Counted from the first letter of the stretch, positions 1 to 8,734 are shown. The stretch is 64,000 nucleotides of DNA from Duganella qianjiadongensis (GCF_009857915.1 NZ_WWCM01000001.1:310001-374000); one strand, 5' to 3'. The notes: generated from the sequence alone by a model not told the origin. Numbers and translations: made by a program.

Positions 1-450
1 GGCCGTCCAGCGGCCGATGCCGCGGATCTGGGTCAGCTCCGCGATCACCGCTTCGTCATCCATCTGGTCCCACTGGGCAGTATGGACACGCTTGTTTTTG
101 AAGTGGTCGGCCAGATCAAGGATGTACTCGGTCTTGCGCTTGGACAAACCGCAAGCAGCCACCTGCTCGGCGCCGGCCTTGATAATCTGCGCTGGCGTGC
201 ATTTTGGGCTCAGCAGCAAAAGCTTGCCCCAGGCAGCATCGGCCACCTTGGCCGTCACCTGCTGTCCCACAACGGAACGGGCCAGCGTGGTAAACGGGTC
301 GCTATGGCCGACCAGACACAGGTCGCCAAATTGCGGAATCAGCTTTTTCATGATGCGGTCCCGCTTCATGAGCTCGATCTTGGCCTGCTCCCAGTACGGC
401 GGCACCGCCGTGACCGGGCCTGTGCCCCCGTTTTCCTTGGCCGTCACCAT
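1..450 (-). CDS. DNA-3-methyladenine glycosylase II, HhH-GPD family (3' end outside window)
   Basis: The minus-strand frame is open from the ATG at 450 to the window edge, giving the first 150 residues. Translation shows a WEQAK segment near residue 20, then DPFTTLARSVVGQQVTAKVA (about residues 51-70), the usual start of the HhH-GPD fold, and ends in the helix-hairpin-helix ITQIRGIGRWTA-like stretch (read as LTQIRGIGRWTA). The family removes alkylated purines from DNA by hydrolysing the glycosidic bond; the catalytic Asp lies beyond the edge and cannot be checked. The ATG overlaps the cysS stop by one base (TAATG), so the two genes are translationally coupled. In relatives this gene often sits between cysS and accA; that is family knowledge, not visible here. 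Confidence 0.85.
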   Translation of the reverse strand, partial: MVTAKENGGTGPVTAVPPYWEQAKIELMKRDRIMKKLIPQFGDLCLVGHSDPFTTLARSVVGQQVTAKVADAAWGKLLLLSPKCTPAQIIKAGAEQVAACGLSKRKTEYILDLADHFKNKRVHTAQWDQMDDEAVIAELTQIRGIGRWTA

Positions 451-1841
451 TATGCGCGGCGCCAGTTGGTCGTGCCGTCAGGCTTGTCTTCGAGGATGAT
501 GCCAGCGGCCAGCAGTTCGGCACGGATCCGGTCGGATTCGGCGAAATTGCGGGCCTTCTTGGCAGCGGCACGCTGGGCAATGGCGTCGGCAATCGCAGTG
601 TCGCCTGCACCACCGGTTTCGCCCACGGCAGCCTGCAAGAAGGCCTGCGGGCTGCGTTGCAGCAGACCCAGCACGCCGGCCAGCGCTTTCAGCTGGGCAG
701 CGACATACGGCGATTTCGTCTTGTTCAGTTCGGTTGCGAGCTCGAACAAGGCCGCCACCGCCAGCGGCGTATTGAAATCATCATCCATGGCTTCGGCGAA
801 GCGGCGGGCCTGCTCGCCCTGCCAGTCCAGCGCCGAACCGTCATCGGCCACGCCGTCCAGCGCCGTGTACAAGCGGGTCAGCGCACCACGGGCGTCATCC
901 AGATGGGCGTCCGAGTAGTTGAGCGGGCTGCGGTAGTGGGCGCGCAGAATGAAGAAGCGCACCACTTCGGCATCGTATTTTTTCAGGACGTCGCGGATGG
1001 TGAAGAAATTGCCCAGCGATTTGGACATCTTCTCGTTATCGACGCGCACAAAGCCGTTGTGCACCCAGTAGTTGACGGGGGCGCGGCCAAACGCGCCTTC
1101 CGACTGGGCGATCTCGTTTTCATGGTGGGGGAACTGCAGGTCGGCGCCGCCGCCATGGATATCGAAATGTTCGCCCAGCAGCGCCGAGCACATGGCCGAG
1201 CACTCGATGTGCCAGCCCGGACGGCCCTTGCCCCACTTGGACTCCCATTTCACTTCTTCCGGCTCGGATTCTTTCGCGGCTTTCCACAGCACGAAGTCGA
1301 GCGGATCACGCTTGCCTGTATTCACATCCACCCGTTCGCCCGCGCGCAGATCATCGAGCGATTTGCCGGACAGGCGGCCATAGTTGTGGAAGTTGCGCAC
1401 GGCGTAATTCACATCGCCATCTTCGCCCTGATAGGCCAGATCCTTGGCTTCCAGTTTTTCGATCAGCGCCAGCATCTGCGGCACATACTGGGTGGCGCGC
1501 GGCACCAGCGTAGGCGGCAATATGCCCAGCGCCTGGGTATCTTCATCCATGTACTGGGTGAAACGGGTGGTCAGCTGCGAGATAGTTTCGCCGTTTTCCA
1601 CGGCGCGTTTGATGATCTTGTCATCGATATCGGTGATGTTACGGGCATAAGTCACCTCGTAGCCGGAGGCCATCAGCCAGCGGTACATCACGTCGAACGC
1701 CATCATCATGCGCGCATGGCCGATGTGGCAGTAATCATAGATGGTCATACCGCATACATACATGCGGACTTTGCCAGCTTCTATCGGTACGAAGGTCTGC
1801 TTGTCACGCGCTAGCGTGTTGTAAATCTTTAAATTGCTCAT
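450..1841 (-). CDS. cysS: Cysteinyl-tRNA synthetase
   Basis: Class I aminoacyl-tRNA synthetase that charges tRNA-Cys with cysteine in the cytoplasm. The 463-residue length matches the family (about 461 in E. coli). Visible motifs are the zinc-site CGMT (Cys30), the HIGH signature CHIGHA (residues 39-42), further zinc ligands in HIECSAM (Cys214) and PHHENE (about 239-241), and KMSKSLGNF (271 onward), the ATP-binding loop. It starts at the ATG at 1841 and ends with a TAA that overlaps the start of the downstream glycosylase gene by one base. The cyclophilin gene ppiA diverges from it across a 183-base gap. Confidence 0.97.
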   Translation of the reverse strand: MSNLKIYNTLARDKQTFVPIEAGKVRMYVCGMTIYDYCHIGHARMMMAFDVMYRWLMASGYEVTYARNITDIDDKIIKRAVENGETISQLTTRFTQYMDEDTQALGILPPTLVPRATQYVPQMLALIEKLEAKDLAYQGEDGDVNYAVRNFHNYGRLSGKSLDDLRAGERVDVNTGKRDPLDFVLWKAAKESEPEEVKWESKWGKGRPGWHIECSAMCSALLGEHFDIHGGGADLQFPHHENEIAQSEGAFGRAPVNYWVHNGFVRVDNEKMSKSLGNFFTIRDVLKKYDAEVVRFFILRAHYRSPLNYSDAHLDDARGALTRLYTALDGVADDGSALDWQGEQARRFAEAMDDDFNTPLAVAALFELATELNKTKSPYVAAQLKALAGVLGLLQRSPQAFLQAAVGETGGAGDTAIADAIAQRAAAKKARNFAESDRIRAELLAAGIILEDKPDGTTNWRRA

Positions 1842-2024
1842 CGGCTCTTGCTATGTTCTCTTTATCGGCGCGACCGGCAGGTACACCCGTTTAATCTTTC
1901 CACCCTGAAGGAGTAGAATGGGCAAGTATAGCATTGATAAAAACCGCATAGTCCCGATATGCCTTATGATTTTTTGGCAATTCGTTCTACACAACACAGC
2001 CTATAACTAGACAAGGAAGTAACA

Positions 2025-2633
2025 ATGCAAGCATCCCAGCCTACCCTGTTCGGCAAACTGATGTCCCTGTTCGCAGGCATGGCCCTGTCCGGCGCCGCTC
2101 TGGCAGCCGCGCCGGCCACGCCACAGGTAGAAATCAAGACCACCATGGGCGATATCGTGGTGGAACTGAATGGCGACAAAGCGCCTAAGACCGTGGATAA
2201 CTTCATCACCTATGTGAAGGCAGGTTTCTATAAAGGCACGATTTTCCACCGCGTCATCGACGGCTTCATGATTCAGGGTGGCGGCTTCGACGAAAAGCTG
2301 GTGCAGAAAAAAACCAACAAACCGGTGCCTATCGAGTCGCAGAACGGCTTGACCAATAACACCTACACCATCGCCATGGCCCGTACCGGCGATCCGAACT
2401 CGGCCACCTCGCAGTTCTTCATCAACGTGGCCGACAACGACGCTCTCAACTATCCGGGCCGCGACGGCTTCGGCTACACCGTCTTCGGCAAAGTGGTGAA
2501 GGGGCAGGAAGTGGTAGATCGCATCAAAGCCGTGCTGGTGGACGACAAGGGCAGCTTCCAGAATATTCCGGTGGTGCCAGTCGTCATCAAGTCGGCCACA
2601 ATTTTAAAGACGCCTATCGCGCCGAAACAGTAA
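2025..2633 (+). CDS. ppiA: Exported peptidyl-prolyl cis-trans isomerase, cyclophilin type
   Basis: Cyclophilin-type isomerase of 202 residues that speeds proline isomerisation during folding of exported proteins. An N-terminal signal peptide (hydrophobic stretch LFAGMALSGAALAAAPA, cleavage probably after ALA near residue 28) places it in the periplasm. The core shows GDIVVELNGDKAPKTVDNF, the FHRVIDGFMIQGGGF loop and SATSQFFINVADN, all standard for bacterial cyclophilins. The ATG at 2025 is preceded by an AAGGAAG ribosome site. It is followed 40 bases later by a cytoplasmic paralogue (ppiB), the usual pair in Burkholderiales. The name ppiA rests on the signal peptide. Confidence 0.93.
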   Translation: MQASQPTLFGKLMSLFAGMALSGAALAAAPATPQVEIKTTMGDIVVELNGDKAPKTVDNFITYVKAGFYKGTIFHRVIDGFMIQGGGFDEKLVQKKTNKPVPIESQNGLTNNTYTIAMARTGDPNSATSQFFINVADNDALNYPGRDGFGYTVFGKVVKGQEVVDRIKAVLVDDKGSFQNIPVVPVVIKSATILKTPIAPKQ

Positions 2634-2673
2634 AATAGCGCCCTCAGCATCATTGTTCACTCAGGATAAACAC

Positions 2674-3168
2674 ATGACCAACGTAATCATCACCACCAAT
2701 CTGGGCAACATCACCGTCGCACTGGACGCAGAAAAAGCCCCTAAAACCGTTGCCAACTTCCTCGCCTACATGGAAGCCGGCCACTACAGCAACACCATCT
2801 TCCACCGCGTGATCGACGGCTTCATGATCCAGGGCGGCGGTTTCGAGCCGGGCATGAAGCAGAAGCCTGCCGAAACCACGGTAGAGAACGAAGCCAAGAA
2901 CGGCCTGAAAAACGAACCTTACACGCTGGCCATGGCCCGTACTTCGGCACCGCACTCGGCTTCGGCACAGTTCTTCATCAACGTGAAGAACAACAGCTTC
3001 CTCGACTACCCGGGTCAGGACGGCTGGGGCTACGCCGTGTTCGGCAAAGTGACCGCCGGCACCGAAGTGGTCGACCAGATTAAGAAAGTCAAAACCACCC
3101 GCGCCGGCATGTTCGCTGACGTACCAGTGGAAGACATCATCATCGAGAAGATCGAACTGGCGGCCTGA
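2674..3168 (+). CDS. ppiB: Cytoplasmic peptidyl-prolyl cis-trans isomerase B
   Basis: Second cyclophilin, 164 residues, the same length as E. coli PpiB, without a signal peptide and so cytoplasmic. It shares FHRVIDGFMIQGGGFEPGM and SASAQFFINVKNN with ppiA just upstream. The frame is open upstream to 2653, but the ATG at 2674 is preferred because CAGGA lies 7 bases before it and the protein then begins directly at the fold (MTNVIITTNLGNI). The stop is embedded in a 14-base palindrome GGCCTGATCAGGCC (3162-3175) with no T-run, which may mark the 3' end. Confidence 0.95.
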   Translation: MTNVIITTNLGNITVALDAEKAPKTVANFLAYMEAGHYSNTIFHRVIDGFMIQGGGFEPGMKQKPAETTVENEAKNGLKNEPYTLAMARTSAPHSASAQFFINVKNNSFLDYPGQDGWGYAVFGKVTAGTEVVDQIKKVKTTRAGMFADVPVEDIIIEKIELAA

Positions 3169-3198
3169 TCAGGCCCAGCCTCGTTAGTCGGATTCCGC

Positions 3199-3975
3199 AT
3201 GACGACTCACAACACGCGCGCCGGCCAGACCGGCGCGCTGTTTATCTCCGATCTGCATCTGCAGGCCGGTCACCCCGCCACCACGGCGGCGTTTCTCCGT
3301 TTTCTGGATCAGCAGGCCCGGCATACGCAACAACTTTACCTGCTCGGCGATCTGTTCGAATACTGGGCCGGTGACGACGACCTGCACGACGAATATCACC
3401 AGCAGATTATTGCCGCCCTGCGCGCCGTGAGCGCTGCCGGTGTAGCCATCTACTGGCTAGCCGGCAACCGCGATTTTCTCGTCGGCGCCGAATTTGCCCA
3501 GGCCGCCGGTGTAACCCTGCTGGCCGAACCCCATGTCGCCAACATCGCCGGCCAGCGCGTGGTACTGCTGCATGGCGACGCCCAGTGTACCGAGGACACT
3601 CAGTACATGGCGTTCCGCGCCATGGTGCGCCAGAGCGCCTGGCAGCAGCAATTCCTCGCCACGCCACTGGCCCAGCGCAAAGCCATCATTGCGGGCATGC
3701 GCGAAAGCAGCCGCAAGGATCAGGGCCATAAAAGCTACGAAATCATGGATGTGACGCCGGCTGCGATTGCCGCCGTGTTTGCCGATACGGCCTGCGATGT
3801 GATGATCCACGGCCATACCCACCGCCCCGCCCTGCACCAACAGGATGGCAGGCGCCGCTATGTGCTGCCCGACTGGGAACCGGATGCCACGCCGCCACGC
3901 GGCGGCTGGATCGCCATCCACCTCGACGGCAGCATCACCCGCCACCGGCTCGATGGCAGCCAGTGGGCGGACTAG
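3199..3975 (+). CDS. lpxH: UDP-2,3-diacylglucosamine diphosphatase
   Basis: Metallophosphoesterase that hydrolyses UDP-2,3-diacylglucosamine to lipid X and UMP, the fourth step of lipid A synthesis, at the cytoplasmic face of the inner membrane. The metal-site series of the calcineurin-like fold is complete: FISDLHL (Asp18, His20), LLGDLFEYWAGDD (Asp51), AGNRDF (Asn90), LLHGD (His125) and MIHGHTHRP near the C terminus. The 258-residue length fits LpxH (about 240 in E. coli). It begins 30 bases after ppiB, so the three genes may be co-transcribed. The Shine-Dalgarno before the ATG is weak (GGATT). Confidence 0.95.
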   Translation: MTTHNTRAGQTGALFISDLHLQAGHPATTAAFLRFLDQQARHTQQLYLLGDLFEYWAGDDDLHDEYHQQIIAALRAVSAAGVAIYWLAGNRDFLVGAEFAQAAGVTLLAEPHVANIAGQRVVLLHGDAQCTEDTQYMAFRAMVRQSAWQQQFLATPLAQRKAIIAGMRESSRKDQGHKSYEIMDVTPAAIAAVFADTACDVMIHGHTHRPALHQQDGRRRYVLPDWEPDATPPRGGWIAIHLDGSITRHRLDGSQWAD

Positions 3976-3988
3976 TTTTTACTCTCGC

Positions 3989-4018
3989 AGTCTAAACCAG
4001 TCTAATCCGGTCTAGAGC
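3989..4018. repeat. Three degenerate 10-base direct repeats downstream of lpxH
   Basis: AGTCTAAACC (3989-3998), AGTCTAATCC (3999-4008) and GGTCTAGAGC (4009-4018) stand head to tail between the lpxH stop and the convergent gene. A short inverted repeat GCTAAA/TTTAGC (4021-4042) follows and overlaps the stop of the convergent gene. No function is implied by the sequence. Confidence 0.5.
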
Positions 4019-4037
4019 GCGCTAAACAGTACTATTT

Positions 4038-4790
4038 TTAGCGGGGCAGACTCGCCATGGCTGCCTGCACACGCCGGATCAGCTCCTGATTCATCTCGCG
4101 CGTGTGACGGTTCCAGCGCTCCATGGTGCGCTGCAATTCCGCATACAGCTGGCGCGCCTTGTCCCCATCCCCCTGCCCGGCGGCCCAGATGGCATATTCG
4201 GCTTGCGCGGCAAAACTGTTGTAGCGCCCCAGCGCGAACTCGAACTCGGCACCCGCCTCGCTGGCACGGCCATCTGCCGCCAGTGCCTGCGCCAGCAGCA
4301 GGGCTAGCTGCTCGCCGCGGAAATTCGCATCGCTGGTTCGTATGGTCTGCAGATGGGCCACAGCAGCGCCGGCCTTGCCCGCAGCCAGACAGGCCCGTGC
4401 CGCACCGAAGCGGATTTCCAGATCGCCGGCAAACGGCCCTTGCAAACAGGCTTCGTAGCTGGCCGCAGCGTCCGCCGCGGCACCGGCTGCCAGCTGGGCG
4501 GCAGCCAGCCGCATCTGATTCTGCGCCGTGGGCGTGTAGTCATAGGCCTCGCGCGCTTCGCGCAGTTCGCGCCCCGGGTCCATCACGCGCGCCGCCACCG
4601 CCACCGCTTGCCGCGCACCATGGTGCAACTTCGAGTCCGGCAGATAGATGGCGATGAAATACACCACACTTCCCAGCAAGGGGAACATAAACAAAATCAT
4701 CAGCCAGTACATCTGCTGGCCGCTACGGATCACATGCACGGCAAAAAACAGTGCAATCAGTACATGCAGTCCAATCCCAAATATCGTCAT
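4038..4790 (-). CDS. Membrane-anchored TPR-like protein with PLD-nuclease N-terminal-type hairpin
   Basis: A 250-residue protein of unknown function. Residues 4-22 and about 28-50 form two membrane helices; the second contains WLMILFMFPLLGSVVY, resembling the two-helix PLDc_N domain found in front of cardiolipin synthases and in many small membrane proteins. The rest is alanine-rich helical repeats (QNQMRLAAAQLAAG, IRFGAARACLAAGKAG, LALLLAQALAADGRASEAGAEFE) that read as TPR-like pairs. The likely layout is a membrane hairpin with a cytoplasmic TPR domain for protein contacts. It is convergent with lpxH and divergent from the DUF1800 gene. Confidence 0.7.
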   Translation of the reverse strand: MTIFGIGLHVLIALFFAVHVIRSGQQMYWLMILFMFPLLGSVVYFIAIYLPDSKLHHGARQAVAVAARVMDPGRELREAREAYDYTPTAQNQMRLAAAQLAAGAAADAAASYEACLQGPFAGDLEIRFGAARACLAAGKAGAAVAHLQTIRTSDANFRGEQLALLLAQALAADGRASEAGAEFEFALGRYNSFAAQAEYAIWAAGQGDGDKARQLYAELQRTMERWNRHTREMNQELIRRVQAAMASLPR

Positions 4791-4887
4791 TACACTTGCT
4801 CCCGTCTAGGCGAATCTGCCGCATTGTAGATGGCCTTGGCCCGCCCCACAAGAAAGCTTGCCAATTATTTAATTTCATCCGCCGCAG

Positions 4888-4918
4888 GTAACGCCACGTT
4901 ACAAAAAATCAGTGGCGT
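4888..4918. promoter_or_regulatory. Nested inverted repeats upstream of the DUF1800/DUF1501 operon
   Basis: GTAACG-CCA-CGTTAC (4888-4902) is a perfect dyad, and its inner ACGCCAC (4891-4897) can pair instead with GTGGCGT (4912-4918). The two alternatives are mutually exclusive. It lies about 75-100 bases before the DUF1800 start. It could be an operator or a leader RNA switch; no regulator can be assigned from sequence. Confidence 0.3.
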
Positions 4919-4990
4919 GCTGAAGCAAAGAGGAATAAATTACTGTAAAGCAATATCGTTGCTCACCCAACCAGCGTGAAGGACGCCGTC

Positions 4991-6523
4991 ATGCCCACAC
5001 CCACAGCGAATGCTGCCTCGCGTTTTCTTGCGCAGGCGTCCATGGGCGCCACACGCGCCGAAATCTCCCGTGTTCAGAATCAGGGCTATTCCGCGTGGAT
5101 AGATAGCCAGCTGGCCACTCCCCGCTCCGGCACCCGCTGGGACTGGCTAGTGGAAAAAGGCTATAACAATGCCACCTTCCGCAACTCCGAACAGGGTTTC
5201 GATGCCTGCGCATGGCGCAAGCTGATCAGCGCGCCCGACACCCTACGCCAGCGCGTCACGCTGGCCCTGTCGGAAATCTGCGTGGTCGCTATCAGCGGAC
5301 TGGTGGGCGCGCCATGGCGCGGCTTCTCGGCGGCAGCCTATCTCGATCTGCTGGAGGAGCACGCCTTCGGCAACTACCGCAATCTGCTGGCCGCCATTTC
5401 CACCAGCGCGCCCATGGGCCAGTATCTGACGTTCCGCGGCAACGTCAAACAGAACACCACCACCGGCGCCCTGCCCGACGAGAACTACGCGCGCGAAATC
5501 ATGCAGCTGTTCAGCATCGGCCTGATCCAGCTCAATCTCGATGGCACGCCCAAGCTGGTCAACGGCAATCCGCAGGAGACATACAGCCTGAGCGACATCA
5601 CCGGCCTTGCCCGCGTCTTCACGGGCTGGGACTTCGACCTCACCGGCACCACCAAAGATACGCCGGACTTTTTGCGCCGCCCCATGCTGCAGGTCGCCAA
5701 GCGTCATGAAACGGGCGCTTCCACTTTCCTTGGCAGCACCGTAGCGGCAGGCCTGTCCGGCGCCGATGCCCTCAAGGCCGCGATCGACATCATCTATGCC
5801 CACCCCAACGTGGCGCCCTTCATCAGCCGCCAGCTGATCCAGAAACTGGTCACCAGCAATCCGTCGCCAGCCTATGTGGCACGGGTGGCCAGCGTGTTCA
5901 ACAACGATGGCCGCGGCGTCAAAGGCAATCTGGCGGCCGTGGTCAAGGCCCTGCTGCTCGATCCCGAAGCGCGCAACGAAAGCTCTATCAACGCCAGCTA
6001 CGGCAAGCTGCGCGAACCGATGCTGCGCATGATAGGCTGGGCCCGCGCCTACAACGTCAACTCGGCCAGCGACGCTTGGGCCATAGGCAATACCAGCGAC
6101 GCCGCCACGCGGCTGGGCCAGAGCCCGCTGCGTTCGCCATCCGTCTTCAACTTCTACCGCCCCGGCTATGTGCCGCCGAATAGCGCCATCGCCAAGCTGG
6201 GGCTGGTGGCACCGGAGTTCCAGCTGACCAATGAATCATCCGTGGTCGGCTACGTCAACTTCATGCAGCGCCTGATCAGCAAAGGCATAGGCGACGTGCT
6301 ACCCGATTACAGCAGCCTGCTGCCGCTGGCGGCCAATGCACAGAATCTGCTGGCCGAGATCAATCAGGTACTGGCCGCCGGCCAGCTGGGCAGTTCCACG
6401 CTGGGCCTGATCCGCGGCGCCCTCGACACCATGCCGGCCAATAGCCAGAACGCCTTGAACAACCGCATCTACGCCGCACTGACCATGGTCATGGCCGCGC
6501 CGGAATATCTGATCCAACAATAA
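4991..6523 (+). CDS. DUF1800 domain protein
   Basis: A 510-residue member of DUF1800 (PF08811): the N-terminal ASRFLAQASMGATRAEI and the later LLEEHAFGNYRNLL, NYAREIMQLFSIGLIQLN and VFTGWDF stretches are typical. Function is not established for the family. It is nearly always next to a DUF1501 gene, as here (10 bases downstream), and the pair has been linked to exported or surface-associated material by inference only. The frame is open from a GTG at 4976, but the ATG at 4991 has GAAGGA seven bases upstream and is the better start. No signal peptide is evident with either start. Confidence 0.88.
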   Translation: MPTPTANAASRFLAQASMGATRAEISRVQNQGYSAWIDSQLATPRSGTRWDWLVEKGYNNATFRNSEQGFDACAWRKLISAPDTLRQRVTLALSEICVVAISGLVGAPWRGFSAAAYLDLLEEHAFGNYRNLLAAISTSAPMGQYLTFRGNVKQNTTTGALPDENYAREIMQLFSIGLIQLNLDGTPKLVNGNPQETYSLSDITGLARVFTGWDFDLTGTTKDTPDFLRRPMLQVAKRHETGASTFLGSTVAAGLSGADALKAAIDIIYAHPNVAPFISRQLIQKLVTSNPSPAYVARVASVFNNDGRGVKGNLAAVVKALLLDPEARNESSINASYGKLREPMLRMIGWARAYNVNSASDAWAIGNTSDAATRLGQSPLRSPSVFNFYRPGYVPPNSAIAKLGLVAPEFQLTNESSVVGYVNFMQRLISKGIGDVLPDYSSLLPLAANAQNLLAEINQVLAAGQLGSSTLGLIRGALDTMPANSQNALNNRIYAALTMVMAAPEYLIQQ

Positions 6524-6532
6524 GGGGCTGCC

Positions 6533-7921
6533 ATGACGACCGATATCTCCCGCCGCGCCTTCCTGCAACGGGCTTCCGCGCTGGCCATCAGCGGCGTCGC
6601 CTCGCCGCTGGCCATCAACCTGGCCGCCATGGCCGAAGCCTCGGCCGCCAACGCCAGCGACTACAAGGCCATCGTCTGCGTGTTCATGTACGGCGGCAAT
6701 GACTACGCCAACACGCTGGTGCCTTACGATGCCAGCAGCTTTAACAGCTACTACAATCTGCGCTCGAATCTGGCCTACCAGCGCAGCGCGCTGGGCAGCA
6801 CGGTGCTGAGCACGGCCAGCGCGCCGGTCGACGTCAACGGTGTGGCGCACCAGTATGCGCTGGCGCCCGAACTGGCGCCGCTCATGCCCATCTACAATGG
6901 CGGCAAAATGGGCGTACTGCTTAATGTCGGTACGCTGGTCCAGCCGACCACCAAGCAGCAGTTCGCCAACAAGTCGGTGCCGCTGCCATCCAAGCTGTTC
7001 TCGCATAACGACCAGCAATCGGAATGGCAGTCGTCCATGCCGGAAGGCGCTTCCACCGGCTGGGGCGGCATGCTGGGCGACCTGTTCGCTTCCGGTAATG
7101 GCAATGCCACCTTCACCTGCGTCAATGTATCGGGCAATGCCGTTTTCCTTGCCGGTAAGCAGGCCGTGCAGTATCAGGTCTCGACCAGCGGCTCGGTGCC
7201 GTTCGCCGCCCTGCAGAAGCCCCTGTTCGGCTCGGCTTCGTGCAGCAGCGCCCTGCAGACGCTGATGACGCAATCCCAGCCGCACCTGATGCAGTCCGAC
7301 TACGCCCGCATCACCCAGCGCGCGATTGCCGCCAACGACGTGCTGACCTCGGCGCTGGCCGGCAGCAATGCCATCAATACGCCCTACCCCGCCAGCAACA
7401 GCCTGGGCGACCAGCTGAAAATGGTGGCGCGCATGATCGCCGCAGCGCCGGCACTGGGCGCCAAACGTCAGGTGTTCTTTGTTTCGCTGGGCGGTTTCGA
7501 TACCCACGACGGGCTAGTCACCCAGCATCCGCTACTGATGAAAACGGTGGCCGATGCCGTCGCCGCTTTCTACCAGAGCACGGTGGAACTGGGCGTGGCC
7601 AATCAGGTCACCACGTTCACTGCGTCCGACTTCGGCCGTACGCTGAGCGGCAACAACGACGGCTCCGATCACGGCTGGGGCAGCATGCACTTCATGCTGG
7701 GCGGCGCCGTCAAAGGCGGCCGCTATTACGGCACTGCGCCGGTAGTAGCGGCAGACGGGCCCGACGATGTCGGTCAGGGCCGGCTGCTGCCCACCACTTC
7801 CATCGCCCAGTACGCCGCCACGCTGGGCAGCTGGATGGGGGTCTCCAACAGCGATCTGCTGGCCATGCTGCCGTCGCTGGCCAACTTCAACGCCGGCAGC
7901 CGCAATCTGGGCTTCCTCTGA
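6533..7921 (+). CDS. DUF1501 domain protein, Tat-exported
   Basis: A 462-residue DUF1501 (PF07394) protein, distantly related to the alkaline-phosphatase/sulfatase fold by family knowledge. The N terminus carries a twin-arginine signal (ISRRAFLQRASALAISG) followed by an AxA-like region near residue 40, so it should be exported folded to the periplasm. Recognisable family segments include VCVFMYGGNDYANTLVP, SHNDQQSEWQSS, FFVSLGGFDTHDG and TFTASDFGRTLSGN near the C terminus. It follows the DUF1800 gene by 9 bases with GGGGCTGCC before the ATG, so it is surely in the same operon. The substrate is unknown. Confidence 0.9.
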   Translation: MTTDISRRAFLQRASALAISGVASPLAINLAAMAEASAANASDYKAIVCVFMYGGNDYANTLVPYDASSFNSYYNLRSNLAYQRSALGSTVLSTASAPVDVNGVAHQYALAPELAPLMPIYNGGKMGVLLNVGTLVQPTTKQQFANKSVPLPSKLFSHNDQQSEWQSSMPEGASTGWGGMLGDLFASGNGNATFTCVNVSGNAVFLAGKQAVQYQVSTSGSVPFAALQKPLFGSASCSSALQTLMTQSQPHLMQSDYARITQRAIAANDVLTSALAGSNAINTPYPASNSLGDQLKMVARMIAAAPALGAKRQVFFVSLGGFDTHDGLVTQHPLLMKTVADAVAAFYQSTVELGVANQVTTFTASDFGRTLSGNNDGSDHGWGSMHFMLGGAVKGGRYYGTAPVVAADGPDDVGQGRLLPTTSIAQYAATLGSWMGVSNSDLLAMLPSLANFNAGSRNLGFL

Positions 7922-7934
7922 TGCCTACAAACGG

Positions 7935-7957
7935 GCGCCGCAGCCAGCCTGCGGCGC
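7935..7957 (+). terminator. GC-rich hairpin after the DUF1501 gene
   Basis: GCGCCGCAG (7935-7943), loop CCAGC, CTGCGGCGC (7949-7957): a perfect 9-bp stem 14 bases after the stop codon. There is no following T-run, so it may be a weak terminator or a 3'-end stabiliser. A second small hairpin CGTTTG-CGG-CAAACG follows at 7960-7974. Confidence 0.5.
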
Positions 7958-7973
7958 TACGTTTGCGGCAAAC

Positions 7974-8036
7974 GAACTTACCGCGGGAACTTACCGCAAG
8001 AACTTACTGCGGCACTTTCCGCGGGCCTTACTGCGG
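7974..8036. repeat. Degenerate 12-13-base tandem repeat, five units
   Basis: Units are GAACTTACCGCGG (7974), GAACTTACCGCAA (7987), GAACTTACTGCGG (8000), CACTTTCCGCGG (8013) and GCCTTACTGCGG (8025). Core: CTTACyGCGG. The array occupies the convergent intergenic region and the last unit runs into the stop codon of the minus-strand lipoprotein gene (TAA at 8030-8028). Confidence 0.75.
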
Positions 8037-8585
8037 CTGTACGTGCACCACTAGCGCGCCCGGACGGGTGCTGATGCCCGTCAGCGCAAACTGCACGCCG
8101 CCGTAACGCAATTCGTCCGGCTTGAGCGTGTACACCGGCACGTCGCGCAGCGACGATTCGGCCAGCAGATTGGCCACGCTGGCCACCTGATTCTGCTTGC
8201 CCTCATCCATGCCGCGCATGGCCATACGGTCCACATGGGCATCGCTCAGATAGATGGTGTTGCGCATCGTATCGACTTTCAGCCGGCCCGACAGCTGCAT
8301 GCTGCCCTGCCAGTTCTGCCGCGCCAGCAAGGGCCGCACTTGCACATCGAGCGACAGCGAAACGCGGTCGTTCTCGGCCATGATGGCCAACTGCGGATGG
8401 CTCAATTCCAGTTCGAATATACCCAGCACGCGCTCGTGCAGCGGGAATTTACGCTCCAGATTCTGCTGCAGTTTCACCTGCGGCAGCTCGACCTGACGTG
8501 GTCCGACCAGCGTGGCGCAGGCGGCCAGCGCAGCACCGCAGACCAGCACAGCTGTCCAGCGGGAAAAACGGGAAATGGTGCTCAT
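8028..8585 (-). CDS. DUF1439 lipoprotein (YceB-like)
   Basis: A 185-residue lipoprotein when started at the ATG at 8585; the frame is open to 8672 but the upstream part has no signal character. The N terminus has a signal ending in the lipobox LAAC, so Cys is expected to be lipidated. The body shows VELPQVKLQQNLERKFPL, LSHPQLAIMAENDRVSL and GSMQLSGRLKVDTMRNTIYL, the pattern of DUF1439/YceB proteins (E. coli YceB is about 186 residues), thought to bind hydrophobic ligands or lipids in the periplasm by analogy with SMP-like folds. That function is inferred. Its promoter region is shared with the divergent GntR gene. Confidence 0.8.
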   Translation of the reverse strand: MSTISRFSRWTAVLVCGAALAACATLVGPRQVELPQVKLQQNLERKFPLHERVLGIFELELSHPQLAIMAENDRVSLSLDVQVRPLLARQNWQGSMQLSGRLKVDTMRNTIYLSDAHVDRMAMRGMDEGKQNQVASVANLLAESSLRDVPVYTLKPDELRYGGVQFALTGISTRPGALVVHVQPQ

Positions 8586-8660
8586 ACTAGATTCCGCTTG
8601 ATCAATGATGCCACCATTATGCCAGCGCCGCCCGAAATTCCCATCGATGGAAAACTTTAC

Positions 8661-8700
8661 TTGCAAATTCAAAAACTAGTGTTATAGTTAACTACAACAC
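8661..8700 (+). promoter_or_regulatory. Sigma-70 promoter and GntR-type operator for the ABC operon
   Basis: A -35 TTGCAA (8661-8666), 16-base spacer and -10 TATAGT (8683-8688) precede the regulator gene. The -10 lies inside a 22-base dyad GTGTTATAGTTAACTACAAC plus AC (8679-8700) in which 20 of 22 positions are symmetric. Location on the -10 suggests autorepression by the GntR protein encoded just downstream, as known for YtrA-type regulators. The operator assignment is inference. Confidence 0.7.
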
Positions 8701-8734
8701 CACTCCATCAACACACAGCAAGGGGACTACATGT

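Noticed and set aside
657..1814. 385-residue plus-strand frame
   Set aside because: Shadow of cysS; His/Arg/Gln-rich antisense translation with no protein features.
1974..2007. TTGGCA and TATAAC upstream of ppiA as a promoter
   Set aside because: Spacing is 22 bases, too long for sigma-70; not listed as a promoter.
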